NCBI RefSeq assembly: GCF_016125575.1
Contig: NZ_WGLM01000004.1
Coordinates: 312,501-376,500, forward strand
Reading direction: 5' to 3'
Length of the DNA: 64,000 nucleotides
DNA from: Limimaricola sp.
GTDB taxonomy: Bacteria; Pseudomonadota; Alphaproteobacteria; Rhodobacterales; Rhodobacteraceae
In this document: piece after piece, positions 27,586 through 36,354 of the stretch
Layout of the letters: each line of letters begins with the position of its first letter
Position numbering within the stretch: the stretch's first letter is position 1
The notes under the pieces: generated by a model
Database searches by the model: none
Told to the model about the DNA's origin: nothing
What the model saw: only the letters and a program-made list of their open reading frames with translations
Made by a program: the position numbers and the translations under genes

Positions 27586-27590
27586 CGGGA

Positions 27591-30500
27591 TTATTCGGCG
27601 GCGTGCCGGGCCGGAAGGCCGCCACCCTTGCCCGATTCGAGCAAGTTGAGCCGGACACGCAGCTGGTCGATCTCGGACTTCGCCGTTTCGAGCGTCGCGG
27701 CCAAAGCTTCGGGTTCGGGCGCCTTGGGTTCTTCTTCCTTCTTGCCGACGATGCGGCCAAAGATCTTGCCCAGAAGCCAGGACAGGTCATCCATGATGAT
27801 GAAGAACGAGGGCACCACAATCAGGCTGAGCACGGTCGAGACGATGATGCCGCCAATCACGGCAATCGCCATCGGCGCGCGGAACGATCCGCCCTCGCCC
27901 ACCCCCAGTGCCGAGGGGAACATGCCCGCCGACATCGCGATCGAGGTCATCACGATGGGCCGCGCGCGTTTGCGTCCGGCCTCGACCATCGCGGCAAAGC
28001 GGTCCATCCCCTGTTTGCGCATCTCGACCGCGAAATCGACCAGAAGGATCGCGTTCTTGGTCACAATGCCCATCAGCATCAGGATGCCGATCAGCACCGG
28101 CATCGACAGCGCGTTGTTGGTCAGGATCAGGCCTGCCGCCACGCCGCCGATGGCGAGTGGCAACGAGAACAGGATCGTGAAGGGCTGAATGACCGAGCCG
28201 AACAGCAGGATCAGCACCGTCAACACCAGAAGCAGGCCCATGATCATCGCGTTGCCGAAGCTGGCGACCAGTTCCTGCTGCACCTCGGCATCGCCGGACG
28301 AGGCGATGTGAACGTCTGGCGGCAGCTTGACCTGGCTGGTCAACTCGTTGAAGCGCGCGGTTGCGGTGCCCAGCGCCACGCCGGGCGGCAGGTTGGCGCC
28401 AATGGTGGCCAGTCGCTCGCGGTTGAGGCGGTCGATGGTGCTCGGCCCTTGGGTGATGTTGATGTCGGCCACTGCGTTCAGCGGCACCGTTCCACCCGAG
28501 GCGGTATTGATCCGGATCGCACCCAGACGCGCCACGTCATCCTTGATCCCGTCGGTCAGCTTCACCCGGATCGGGATCAGCCGGTTGTCGAGCGAGACCT
28601 TGGCCAGCGCGGCGTCAAAATCGCCGATGGTGGCGACACGGATCGTCGTGGCCAGCGCCTGAGTCGTGATGCCAAGGCGGGCCATCTCATCCTTGCGCGG
28701 CACGATCTGCACCTCGGGACGGGGCAGCGCGCCCTCGGCCGCGACGTTGGCCAGCAACGGATCCCCCCGCAGCTTGGCCTCCAGCGCGGCGGCCGCAGCA
28801 TTCAGATCGGCCTCGTTGTTCGACAGGATCGAGAACGAGATGTCACGCTGTCCACGGTCGTTGAGCTTTGACGCCCGCACGTCGGGGATCTCGGAGACGA
28901 TCTTGAACACCTGCCCTTCGATCACGCTTTGCGGAATCGTCCGGCCCTGGGATTCCACCTTGGGTACCAGCGCGCCAATCAGTGGAATCTGCCGGCCAAG
29001 CGTCGAGAGCTTGTAGATCAGACGGTGATCCAGCTTCTCCAGCAGCACCGTCACCGTGGCACGGCGGATGTCCAGATCGCCGGTGGGCGAAGCACCACCA
29101 AGAACAAAGATGTTCTCGACCCCGGGCAGCTTGGCGATTTGCTGCTGCATCTGCTGCGTTGCACGGTCTGTATCGGCCAGCGTCGAGCCCGGCGGCAATT
29201 CAGCGCTGACCGAGATCCGGCTGACGTCATCGGGCGGAATGAAGCTGCCCGGCACCTTGCTGAGGAAGAAGAGCGAGACGATCAGCACGCCCACTGCCGC
29301 CAGCAGCGTGAGATAGCGGAACCGCATGGTTCCGCGCACAAGCCGCGAGTAGCTGCGCAGGATCAGGCCGTCCTTTTCGTGCTCCTCATGCGCATCTTTG
29401 GCGCGCATCAGGTAGGCGGCCATCATCGGCGTGATCAGGCGCGCGGTCAGCAGCGAGAAGATCACCGAGATGGCCACGGTCAGGCCGAACTGGCTGAAAT
29501 ACTGTCCCGGAATGCCCGGCATGAAGGACACCGGCACGAAAACCGCAACGATCGTTAGGGTCGTCGCGATGACCGCAAGGCCGATCTCGTCTGCCGCCTC
29601 GATTGCGGCCCGATAGGGTGTCTTGCCCATGCGTATGTGTCGCGAGATATTCTCGATCTCGACGATCGCGTCATCGACGAGGATACCGGTTGCCAGTGTC
29701 AGCGCGAGGAAGCTGACCAGGTTCAGCGAGAATCCCAGCAGGTCCATGATCCAGAACGTCGGGATCGCCGAAAGCGGCAGCGCCACCGCAGCGATCAACG
29801 TCGCACGCCAGTTGCGCAGGAACAGCAGCACCACGATGACGGCCAGCAGAGCGCCTTCCATCAGGGTATGCAGCGCGGCCTCGTAGTTGCCGTAGGTGTA
29901 ATAGACCGTGTCGTCGACCGGGGTGATTTTCACCTCGGGATGCTGCGCGCGGATCGTGGTCAGCGTGGCGTTGACCTTTTCGGCGACGGATACCTCGCTT
30001 GCTCCCTTGGCGCGGAAAACGCCGAAGGTAACAACCTGATTTCCATTGAACCGCGAGAACGAGCGCAGTTCTTTGTAACTGTCGGTGACGGTGCCAAGGT
30101 CCGACAGCTTGACGAAGCGGCCCGAGGGCAAGCCAATCGTGGTGCTGGCAAGGCTCGCCACCGTGGAAGCGTCGCCGAGAATGCGGATGGCCTGTTCGCC
30201 CGAGGCGATCTGGCTACGCCCGGCCCCAAGGTTCGTGTTGGTCGCGCGAAGTTGAGCGCTGACAGCCGCGGCACTGATGCCAAAGCTATCAAGTTTTGCC
30301 GGGTCAAGCGCCACCGCGATCTCGCGGTCGGCGCCGCCGTAGCGGTCGATCCGGCCAATTCCGGACTGGCCCTGTAGCGCGCGCGTAACGGTATCGTCCA
30401 CGAACCACGACAGTTGTTCGAGCGACATGTTGGGCGAAGAGACCGCGAACGTCATGATCGCCTGCCCTTCGACGTCAATCCGTGTCACAACCGGCGCATC

Positions 30501-30869
30501 GACATCGCCGGGCAGGGTACCGCGGATCCGGTCTATCGCATCCTTGACGTCTTGCACCGCCTTGTCGGTCGGGACTTCCATACGGAACTCGGCCACGGTC
30601 GTCGAAGAGCCGTCGGTGATCGTCGAATTGATGTTCTTGACGCCACTGATCCCGGCGATCGTATCCTCGATCTCCTTCGTGACTTGTGTCTCAAGCTCGG
30701 CTGGCGCGGCGCCGGCCTGCGTGACCGACACCGCGACCAGCGGCACATCGATGTTCGGGAATCGGGTGATCGGCAGGTTGTTGAAGGCCTGCCAGCCAAG
30801 GAACAGGAACATCACGAAGGCCAGGATTGGCGCAATCGGATTGCGGATGGACCATGCGGAGAAGTTCAT
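27591..30869 (-). CDS. RND family efflux pump, inner-membrane permease
   Basis: 1092 residues. The start (MNFSAWSIRNPIAPILAFVM) is the first membrane helix of an AcrB/MexB-type permease; large periplasmic loops follow helix 1 and helix 7, and the charged relay helix segment ATGILVDDAIVEIENI (D-D pair) is present. The extended cytoplasmic tail (about 1040-1092) is charged and unusual in length but not unique. It pumps small hydrophobic compounds by proton antiport with the adjacent adaptor; no outer-membrane channel gene is nearby, so a separately encoded TolC is expected. Confidence 0.95.
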   Translation of the reverse strand: MNFSAWSIRNPIAPILAFVMFLFLGWQAFNNLPITRFPNIDVPLVAVSVTQAGAAPAELETQVTKEIEDTIAGISGVKNINSTITDGSSTTVAEFRMEVPTDKAVQDVKDAIDRIRGTLPGDVDAPVVTRIDVEGQAIMTFAVSSPNMSLEQLSWFVDDTVTRALQGQSGIGRIDRYGGADREIAVALDPAKLDSFGISAAAVSAQLRATNTNLGAGRSQIASGEQAIRILGDASTVASLASTTIGLPSGRFVKLSDLGTVTDSYKELRSFSRFNGNQVVTFGVFRAKGASEVSVAEKVNATLTTIRAQHPEVKITPVDDTVYYTYGNYEAALHTLMEGALLAVIVVLLFLRNWRATLIAAVALPLSAIPTFWIMDLLGFSLNLVSFLALTLATGILVDDAIVEIENISRHIRMGKTPYRAAIEAADEIGLAVIATTLTIVAVFVPVSFMPGIPGQYFSQFGLTVAISVIFSLLTARLITPMMAAYLMRAKDAHEEHEKDGLILRSYSRLVRGTMRFRYLTLLAAVGVLIVSLFFLSKVPGSFIPPDDVSRISVSAELPPGSTLADTDRATQQMQQQIAKLPGVENIFVLGGASPTGDLDIRRATVTVLLEKLDHRLIYKLSTLGRQIPLIGALVPKVESQGRTIPQSVIEGQVFKIVSEIPDVRASKLNDRGQRDISFSILSNNEADLNAAAAALEAKLRGDPLLANVAAEGALPRPEVQIVPRKDEMARLGITTQALATTIRVATIGDFDAALAKVSLDNRLIPIRVKLTDGIKDDVARLGAIRINTASGGTVPLNAVADINITQGPSTIDRLNRERLATIGANLPPGVALGTATARFNELTSQVKLPPDVHIASSGDAEVQQELVASFGNAMIMGLLLVLTVLILLFGSVIQPFTILFSLPLAIGGVAAGLILTNNALSMPVLIGILMLMGIVTKNAILLVDFAVEMRKQGMDRFAAMVEAGRKRARPIVMTSIAMSAGMFPSALGVGEGGSFRAPMAIAVIGGIIVSTVLSLIVVPSFFIIMDDLSWLLGKIFGRIVGKKEEEPKAPEPEALAATLETAKSEIDQLRVRLNLLESGKGGGLPARHAAE

Positions 30870-30878
30870 ATCGCTCTC

Positions 30879-32135
30879 CTAGTTCGAAACCGGGGCCGCA
30901 GCGGCGGCGGTATCGGGAACCGGGTTGATCATGTCGCCGTCCCGGACGAACGCAGCCGCGCGGGCAACGATGGTTGCGCCGGCCTTCAGCCCGTCGGTGA
31001 TTTCCAGCATGCCCTGATCGCGAATCCCGGTCATGACGGGGGTGCGGTGAACCTGTCCGTTGTCATCCACGGCCAGAACGAACGTACCATCCGGGTCGGT
31101 CGTGACCGATGTCACCGGCACGACCACGGCATTCTCGTGCCGGGCGACGGTGATCCGCGCCTGCGCGAACAGGCCGTCACGCACGCTCGACGAATCGTCG
31201 ATGGCGATACGGACTACGCCCAGGCGCGTCGTCGGGTCGATCTTTGGTTCAACCAGCCGGACATGGCCACTCAGCGGCTGTGCCGAACCAACCGGGCTGA
31301 TTTCAGCGGCCTGGCCGTTGGCCAGTTTCACAACGTCCTGCTCTGCCACGTCGGCGCGCAGTTCCAGCAAGCCATCCTTGATGATGACGAACATCGGCGC
31401 CGCGGCGCCCGAGGCGATGGCGCCCACGGTCGCGTTGCGCTCGGAGATTACGCCGGCCACGGTGGCGATCACTTGCGTGCGGCGCAGTTGCAGATCGACA
31501 TTGGCCATTTGAGCATCGTTGACGGCGAGCTGCGCCTTGGCGGCGGACAGCCCTTCCTTGGCCGAGGTCAGCTGGGCCAGCGCCGAATCGGCCGCGGCCT
31601 TGGCCTGATCGGCCGCAGCGGAAGAGGTGACACCCTGCTGCTGCAGCGTCGCGGTGCGGTCGCTGACGCGGACGGCCTGATCGGCGGCGGCTTGGGCTGC
31701 CACCATCGCGGCCTGCGCCTGTGCCACATTCGCCTCGGTCGCGGCGCGCGCTGCGTTCAGCTGGCTTTTCTGGAGGTTGAGCGCAGCGGTCGACAACCGG
31801 GCAAGCAGCTGGCCCACCTCGACATGATCGCCGACATCGGCCAGCAATTCCTCGATGGCCTGCCCTTCGATCTGCGGCTGGACCAGCACCTTTTCGACCG
31901 GGCCGATGGTGCCGGAGACAAAGATGTTGCCTTCGATCGTCGCGGTTCCCACGGTCGAGACCGAGATTGCCGGCCGCGTGTCAGCCGCGGATGCGCTGGC
32001 ATTGCCAGCCGTATCGGTCGATGTGGAAGTGGTGGCCGTGCCTTCGGCAAGCGCGGCGGTCCCGAGCGTGCTGGCAAGGGCGAAGGAGACGGCAATAAGG
32101 GTCCTAGGCAACATGGGTCTGGCTTTCGGCATCAT
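30879..32135 (-). CDS. RND efflux periplasmic adaptor (HlyD/AcrA type)
   Basis: About 418 residues from the ATG at 32135, which has AGGA at a suitable distance; a TTG at 32168 and an ATG at 32114 are possible. A signal or anchor segment (about 8-30), two lipoyl half-motifs either side of a long alpha-helical hairpin (alanine- and glutamine-rich, QAAADQAVRVSDRTATL), and a beta-barrel and membrane-proximal domain follow. It links the RND pump to an outer-membrane channel. It overlaps the tetR 3' end and is nine bases from the permease, so all three are one operon. Confidence 0.92.
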   Translation of the reverse strand: MMPKARPMLPRTLIAVSFALASTLGTAALAEGTATTSTSTDTAGNASASAADTRPAISVSTVGTATIEGNIFVSGTIGPVEKVLVQPQIEGQAIEELLADVGDHVEVGQLLARLSTAALNLQKSQLNAARAATEANVAQAQAAMVAAQAAADQAVRVSDRTATLQQQGVTSSAAADQAKAAADSALAQLTSAKEGLSAAKAQLAVNDAQMANVDLQLRRTQVIATVAGVISERNATVGAIASGAAAPMFVIIKDGLLELRADVAEQDVVKLANGQAAEISPVGSAQPLSGHVRLVEPKIDPTTRLGVVRIAIDDSSSVRDGLFAQARITVARHENAVVVPVTSVTTDPDGTFVLAVDDNGQVHRTPVMTGIRDQGMLEITDGLKAGATIVARAAAFVRDGDMINPVPDTAAAAAPVSN

Positions 32136-32778
32136 GGGCGCGGTCCTGTTGACCGGCGATTTCGGCAATAATTAGGTCGACAAGGCGCAAGGCAAGGCCG
32201 GTCACGGCGGTGCGATCTGCCTGCATGGGCGGAGCGGCCGCATCGCACGATTGCATTGCCGCGCCGCGCACCAGCAGGAAGATCATCGTCGCATGGGCCG
32301 AGAACTGCTCTTTTGCGGCCTCTGGCCCGATGCCGGCGATGACCGCGAAGGCCTGGATCAGGTAATCGGCAATCTTGGTTTCCATCCGGTCGTGGATCGC
32401 CTTGATCTCGGGCCGGCGTTGTGCGGCGGCCTCGATCTCGGCCCAAAGCGGCGCGGCCTTTGTGTCGTGAAAGCTTTCAAGGCTGCGCCGCAGTGTCTCG
32501 CGCAGCGCCTTACGCGGCGAGGACGATGTGACGATGGCGTGAAAATCGCTCTCGATGTCCAGCAGGTCCTGCTCGACGAAGGCTTCGACCAGCGCGTTCT
32601 TGGACGAGAAGTAACGGTAGAAGTTACCCGCACTCATCCCGGCGCCGCGGGCGAGGTCCTGCATGCTTGCCCCGTCAAAGCCCTTGTCGGCGAAGACGCC
32701 GCGCAAACGGTCAAGGATATCGCGCACCCTTGGGTGCTGCGCAGGCAAGTCTGTCTCGTGTTCGATCGTTGAGGTCAT
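32104..32778 (-). CDS. TetR family repressor of the RND operon
   Basis: 224 residues from the ATG at 32778. The N-terminal helix-turn-helix (about 35-65, ASMQDLARGAGMSAGNFYRYF) is a standard TetR DNA-binding domain; the C-terminal ligand domain (about 85-210) is variable. It is the first gene of tetR-adaptor-permease and its own promoter region carries a perfect inverted repeat ten bases before the start, which supports autoregulation. The inducing compound is unknown. The long upstream extension of the frame lacks a ribosome site. Confidence 0.92.
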   Translation of the reverse strand: MTSTIEHETDLPAQHPRVRDILDRLRGVFADKGFDGASMQDLARGAGMSAGNFYRYFSSKNALVEAFVEQDLLDIESDFHAIVTSSSPRKALRETLRRSLESFHDTKAAPLWAEIEAAAQRRPEIKAIHDRMETKIADYLIQAFAVIAGIGPEAAKEQFSAHATMIFLLVRGAAMQSCDAAAPPMQADRTAVTGLALRLVDLIIAEIAGQQDRAHDAESQTHVA

Positions 32779-32788
32779 GGATTCGCGG

Positions 32789-32814
32789 GATGAGAATGAA
32801 TGTTTGTTCTCATC
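32789..32814. promoter_or_regulatory. Inverted-repeat operator upstream of tetR
   Basis: GATGAGAA (32789-32796) and TTCTCATC (32807-32814) are perfect 8-base arms with a ten-base AT-rich spacer; partial symmetry continues into the spacer. It lies ten bases before the tetR start codon, the expected position for TetR autoregulation of efflux operons. Binding is inferred. Confidence 0.65.
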
Positions 32815-32945
32815 TAGGCAGGCAACGCGAATATCAAGACGGTAACCGAAACTTTCTGAATTTCCCTGCACGCTGGGCACACGCAAAGGATGCAGCGTTG
32901 CGAATTTGCCCAATGCGTGGGCGGTAATGCAGGAAGAGACGGCAA

Positions 32946-35441
32946 ATGGGGACTCAGGTCGGGGGTCTGGCCGGACGGGTGTGGCGGTTGTTCGGTCGAT
33001 ACCGGGCAGTCCATATGCGTCTGTCACGCCGCGGGCCCGGCGTGCGCGGCCCTGACAGGATCAGCCGCGTGACACTCCGCGGCGGGCGGGTGTGGGTTGA
33101 GGGTGCGACAGGGGCCACACGGGTCAGCGCTGCTGCCGGAATGGTGCTGCGCCGGCTTGATCTGCCGCCGGGCGACGTACCCGGTGCGCGCCGCTTCCAG
33201 TTCGACATTGACGATTCGCCGGGGCTTCTCAGCCTCGAATTTGAAGAGGATGGGGGCAATCGGCGGCGAATTGCGTTTGTTCCCTTCCCGGCATGGCGCA
33301 GATGGCTGGCGGCAATCGGCTGTTTTCCCGGTTTCACACTGGCTTGCCTGCGTGCCTTGCCCGCGGCGTGGCGCTGGGCGCGTTGGCAGGACGTCAGCGC
33401 ACGGGCGCAAATGAAGCGCGTGATGGGGTTAAGCCGCCAATCGGTGCCGCTACTGGACACGGATGGCGGCTTGCCATCCGGGCCGGCCGCGCCCGACGCG
33501 TCTGCCGGAATCGCCGTCACCATCATCCTGCCCGTCTACGAGGCCTTTGGCGTTCTGTCCGAGGCGCTTGATCGCCTCCTCCGTCATACTGACCTTCCAT
33601 GGCGGCTGATCCTTGTTGAGGATGCCTCACCCGATCCGCGGATCCGTCCGTTTCTGCGCCGATGGGTCGCCGCGAATGCCACCGCCGCGCTGGAGATTGT
33701 CCTGATCGAGAACCCGGTGAACCTTGGCTTTGTCGGTGCCGTGAATCGTGGGCTGGAAGCGGCGCGCCACCACCCGCATCCGGTCATTCTGCTGAACGCC
33801 GATACGCTTGTTCCGGCGGCCTGGGCCAGCCGCCTTGTCGCGCCGCTGGCCGATCCGGCCGTGGCCAGCGTGACGCCGTTGTCGAACGAGGCCGAGCTGA
33901 TGACGGCGCCGGTGATCTGCAGGGGTCAGCCGCTGCGTCCGGGCGAGGGCGACCGCATTGATGCGCTGGTCGCGGCGGCGGGTCTTGCCCCGCGGGAGGT
34001 GCCGACAGGCGTCGGATTTTGCATGGCGCTGTCGCCGGCCTTCCTGCGCCGCTTGCCGCGGTTCGACCCCGCGTTCGGGCCCGGCTACGGCGAAGAGGTG
34101 GACTGGTGCCAGCGCGCCCGCCATATCGCCGGGCGGCACCTTGTCCAGCCCGCACTATTCGTCGAGCATCGTGGCGGCACCTCTTTTGGTGCGACGCAAA
34201 AGGCACGTCTTTGCACCAAGAACGGCGCACTGATCGACCGCCGCTACCCCGGTTACAACGCCCGTGTGCAAGGCTTTCTGCGGGACGACCCGCTGATCGG
34301 CGCGCGCATGGTTGCGGCGATGGCCTGGGCCGCGGTGAGGGCCGACGGGCCGGTGCCGATCTATCTTGGCCATGCTCTGGGCGGCGGGGCCGAGGATGAT
34401 CTGGCCCGTCGTATCGGCGCGGACGTGACCCGGATCGGCGTGGCCGTGGTACTGCGTGTCGGGGGCCCTCATCGGTGGCAGATCGAAGTGCATACGCCCG
34501 CTGGCGTGACTGCGGCCGCTTGCGAGGATCGGGCACAGGTTCTCACGCTGCTGAGGCGGTTGCCGGCGCGCCGTGTCATCTACTCCTGCGGCGTCGGAGA
34601 CCCTGATCCCATCGACCTGCCCGATTTTCTGATGCAGATCGGCGCGAACCAGACAATCGAAGTTCTGTTCCACGATTATCTTCCGCTCAGCCCGTCCTAC
34701 ACGCTGATCGGGTCTGATGGCCACTTCCGCGGTCTGCCCAAGTGCGGTTCGGCCGACCGGGCCCATCGCAGTCGCGGGCGCTGCGGGCGACAAGTGGACC
34801 TAGCAGAATGGCGGATAGCCTGGGGCCGGCTGATGCAACGGGCCGAACGTCTTGTCGTCTTTTCGCGGGCCAGTCATGCCCTTGTCGCCGCGGCTTTTCC
34901 GCAGGCGGCCGACAGGATTGTCGTGCAACCGCATCGCCCCGATCTTGGCCCGCTACGCCTTGTCGGGCCGCCACGCCACGGCCAACCGCCGGTGATCGGG
35001 GTCCTCGGGCGCATCGGGCCGCAAAAGGGCGCCGGGCTGTTGCCCGGGCTTGCCGCGGCGCTGAACCGGCGCGGCGCCCGGCTGGTCGTGGTCGGCGAGG
35101 TGGACCCGGCCATCCGCCTGCCGCGCGGTGTCCGGGTGACCGGCGCCTATGGTATGGCGGACATTCCCCGTCTTGTGCACCGCCACGGCATCGGCCTCTG
35201 GCTGATCCCGTCGGTCTGGCCCGAGACATTCTCTTTCACCACGCATGAGGCGATTGCCACTGGCCTGCCCGTCGCCTGCTTTGATCTTGGTGGGCAAGCC
35301 GAGGCCTTGAAGGCGAGCCTGGCGCACGGCGGACATGGAATTGTTCTGCCTTGGCACCAGGGGCCCGAAGGCCCCGACGCCTTGGCCGATGCCCTTTTGG
35401 CATGCCTTGCGGCGGCCGGAACGCGGGCCCTCGCGGCCTAG
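32946..35441 (+). CDS. Two-domain glycosyltransferase (GT2 then GT4 type)
   Basis: 831 residues. A ~180-residue N-terminal region of unclear fold comes first. Residues about 188-420 are a GT2 family domain (VTIILPVYEAFGVLSEALD, LLNADTLV, then GYGEEVDWCQRARH, the acidic ending of rhamnosyl- and galactosyltransferase-like GT2s). Residues about 665-820 are a GT4-like C-terminal Rossmann domain (IGVLGRIGPQKGAGLLPGL, ETFSFTTHEAIATGLPVACF). Two activities in one chain suggest it adds two successive sugars or builds a repeat unit. It opens the polysaccharide locus and is divergent from tetR. The start ATG at 32946 is tentative; ATG codons inside are possible. Confidence 0.82.
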   Translation: MGTQVGGLAGRVWRLFGRYRAVHMRLSRRGPGVRGPDRISRVTLRGGRVWVEGATGATRVSAAAGMVLRRLDLPPGDVPGARRFQFDIDDSPGLLSLEFEEDGGNRRRIAFVPFPAWRRWLAAIGCFPGFTLACLRALPAAWRWARWQDVSARAQMKRVMGLSRQSVPLLDTDGGLPSGPAAPDASAGIAVTIILPVYEAFGVLSEALDRLLRHTDLPWRLILVEDASPDPRIRPFLRRWVAANATAALEIVLIENPVNLGFVGAVNRGLEAARHHPHPVILLNADTLVPAAWASRLVAPLADPAVASVTPLSNEAELMTAPVICRGQPLRPGEGDRIDALVAAAGLAPREVPTGVGFCMALSPAFLRRLPRFDPAFGPGYGEEVDWCQRARHIAGRHLVQPALFVEHRGGTSFGATQKARLCTKNGALIDRRYPGYNARVQGFLRDDPLIGARMVAAMAWAAVRADGPVPIYLGHALGGGAEDDLARRIGADVTRIGVAVVLRVGGPHRWQIEVHTPAGVTAAACEDRAQVLTLLRRLPARRVIYSCGVGDPDPIDLPDFLMQIGANQTIEVLFHDYLPLSPSYTLIGSDGHFRGLPKCGSADRAHRSRGRCGRQVDLAEWRIAWGRLMQRAERLVVFSRASHALVAAAFPQAADRIVVQPHRPDLGPLRLVGPPRHGQPPVIGVLGRIGPQKGAGLLPGLAAALNRRGARLVVVGEVDPAIRLPRGVRVTGAYGMADIPRLVHRHGIGLWLIPSVWPETFSFTTHEAIATGLPVACFDLGGQAEALKASLAHGGHGIVLPWHQGPEGPDALADALLACLAAAGTRALAA

Positions 35442-36250
35442 AATGACAGCAATTCGCGGTGATAGCGTCGCAACAGGATCAACCCGACCAGCCCTGTCGC
35501 CCCGCTGAAAAACAGGACGTAGCCGACGGACACATAGCTGCTGTCATAGCCGGGGTAAAAGCCGTGCCGCATCAGGCCCACGACATGCACGAGGGGATTG
35601 TACCACAGCACCGACTGGAAGCCGTCAGGCAGGTTTACAAACAGGAAAAAGACGCAGGACATCAGGAAAAGTGGACGTGTCAGAATTGACCAGCCACGTT
35701 GCCAGACGTTGAACCGGGTGAAGAGAAAAGCGTTGAGCAGGCCAACACCCAGCCCCACCAGCCCCGCAAGCATCAGCGACAACGCGATCACCGGCAGGTC
35801 TGGCGCGACATGATCGTCGTAGATCATCAGCAGTCCGCCGAAGACGATGTAGGCCACCATCGCCTCTGTCATCATGTTGAGCGCAAAGCGCGCAAGGATC
35901 GCGTCAAGGAAGGTGACGCGCGGAAAGCCAAGGAGCGGCCTGGAGAACATCAGCGCGTTCGACACCTTGCTTTGGATCGTTCCGTAAAGTGCAAAGGGCA
36001 GCATCCCGGTGGCGTAAAAGACCGGAAAACAGACGCCCAGCGGCGGCGCCTGAACCAGCGCCGAAAACACGACCGACATGATCGCGATGCCACCCACCGG
36101 TTCGAGAATGACCCAGACAGAGCCGCCGGGCGAACGGCCATAGGTCGTTGCCATCTCGCGCAGCATCAGCGCGAGGATCGTTCGCGCACTTGCCTTGCGC
36201 CGGGCCGCGTGCGGCAGAGCGGCCTGTGGCATGTCGGAGGAAGAACGCAT
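35438..36250 (-). CDS. kpsM: Capsule-type polysaccharide ABC exporter, permease
   Basis: 270 residues with about six membrane segments and the ABC-2 permease fold: the amphipathic start LMLREMATTYGRSPGGSVWVILEP and the ending RRYHRELLSF match KpsM/CtrC/RkpT-type proteins. It would form the channel for a lipid-linked or phospholipid-anchored polysaccharide with the ATPase KpsT. Unusually, it is on the minus strand, divergent from kpsE and kpsT, and converges on the upstream glycosyltransferase with a four-base overlap. Gene symbol is by family similarity. Confidence 0.88.
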   Translation of the reverse strand: MRSSSDMPQAALPHAARRKASARTILALMLREMATTYGRSPGGSVWVILEPVGGIAIMSVVFSALVQAPPLGVCFPVFYATGMLPFALYGTIQSKVSNALMFSRPLLGFPRVTFLDAILARFALNMMTEAMVAYIVFGGLLMIYDDHVAPDLPVIALSLMLAGLVGLGVGLLNAFLFTRFNVWQRGWSILTRPLFLMSCVFFLFVNLPDGFQSVLWYNPLVHVVGLMRHGFYPGYDSSYVSVGYVLFFSGATGLVGLILLRRYHRELLSF

Positions 36251-36314
36251 CGCTAACCCCGTGCTGACGGTGGCTGCAGGCCGCGTTGCGCCTGCCTGCC
36301 GATGCCACGACGGC

Positions 36315-36320
36315 TATAAT
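36315..36320 (+). promoter_or_regulatory. Perfect -10 box (TATAAT) before the exporter adaptor gene
   Basis: TATAAT at 36315-36320 sits in a short AT-rich patch, 35 bases before the GTG start at 36355. No good -35 hexamer is found at 16-18 bases, so an activator may be needed. In a genome this GC-rich a perfect -10 box in an intergenic region is notable. Confidence 0.4.
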
Positions 36321-36354
36321 CATTTTCTAAAGATTCGGTATGTAGACGAGGCCT

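Noticed and set aside
30414-32171. A long open frame antisense to the RND adaptor and permease genes
   Set aside because: It overlaps two well-supported genes in full, with histidine- and arginine-rich composition and no family features.
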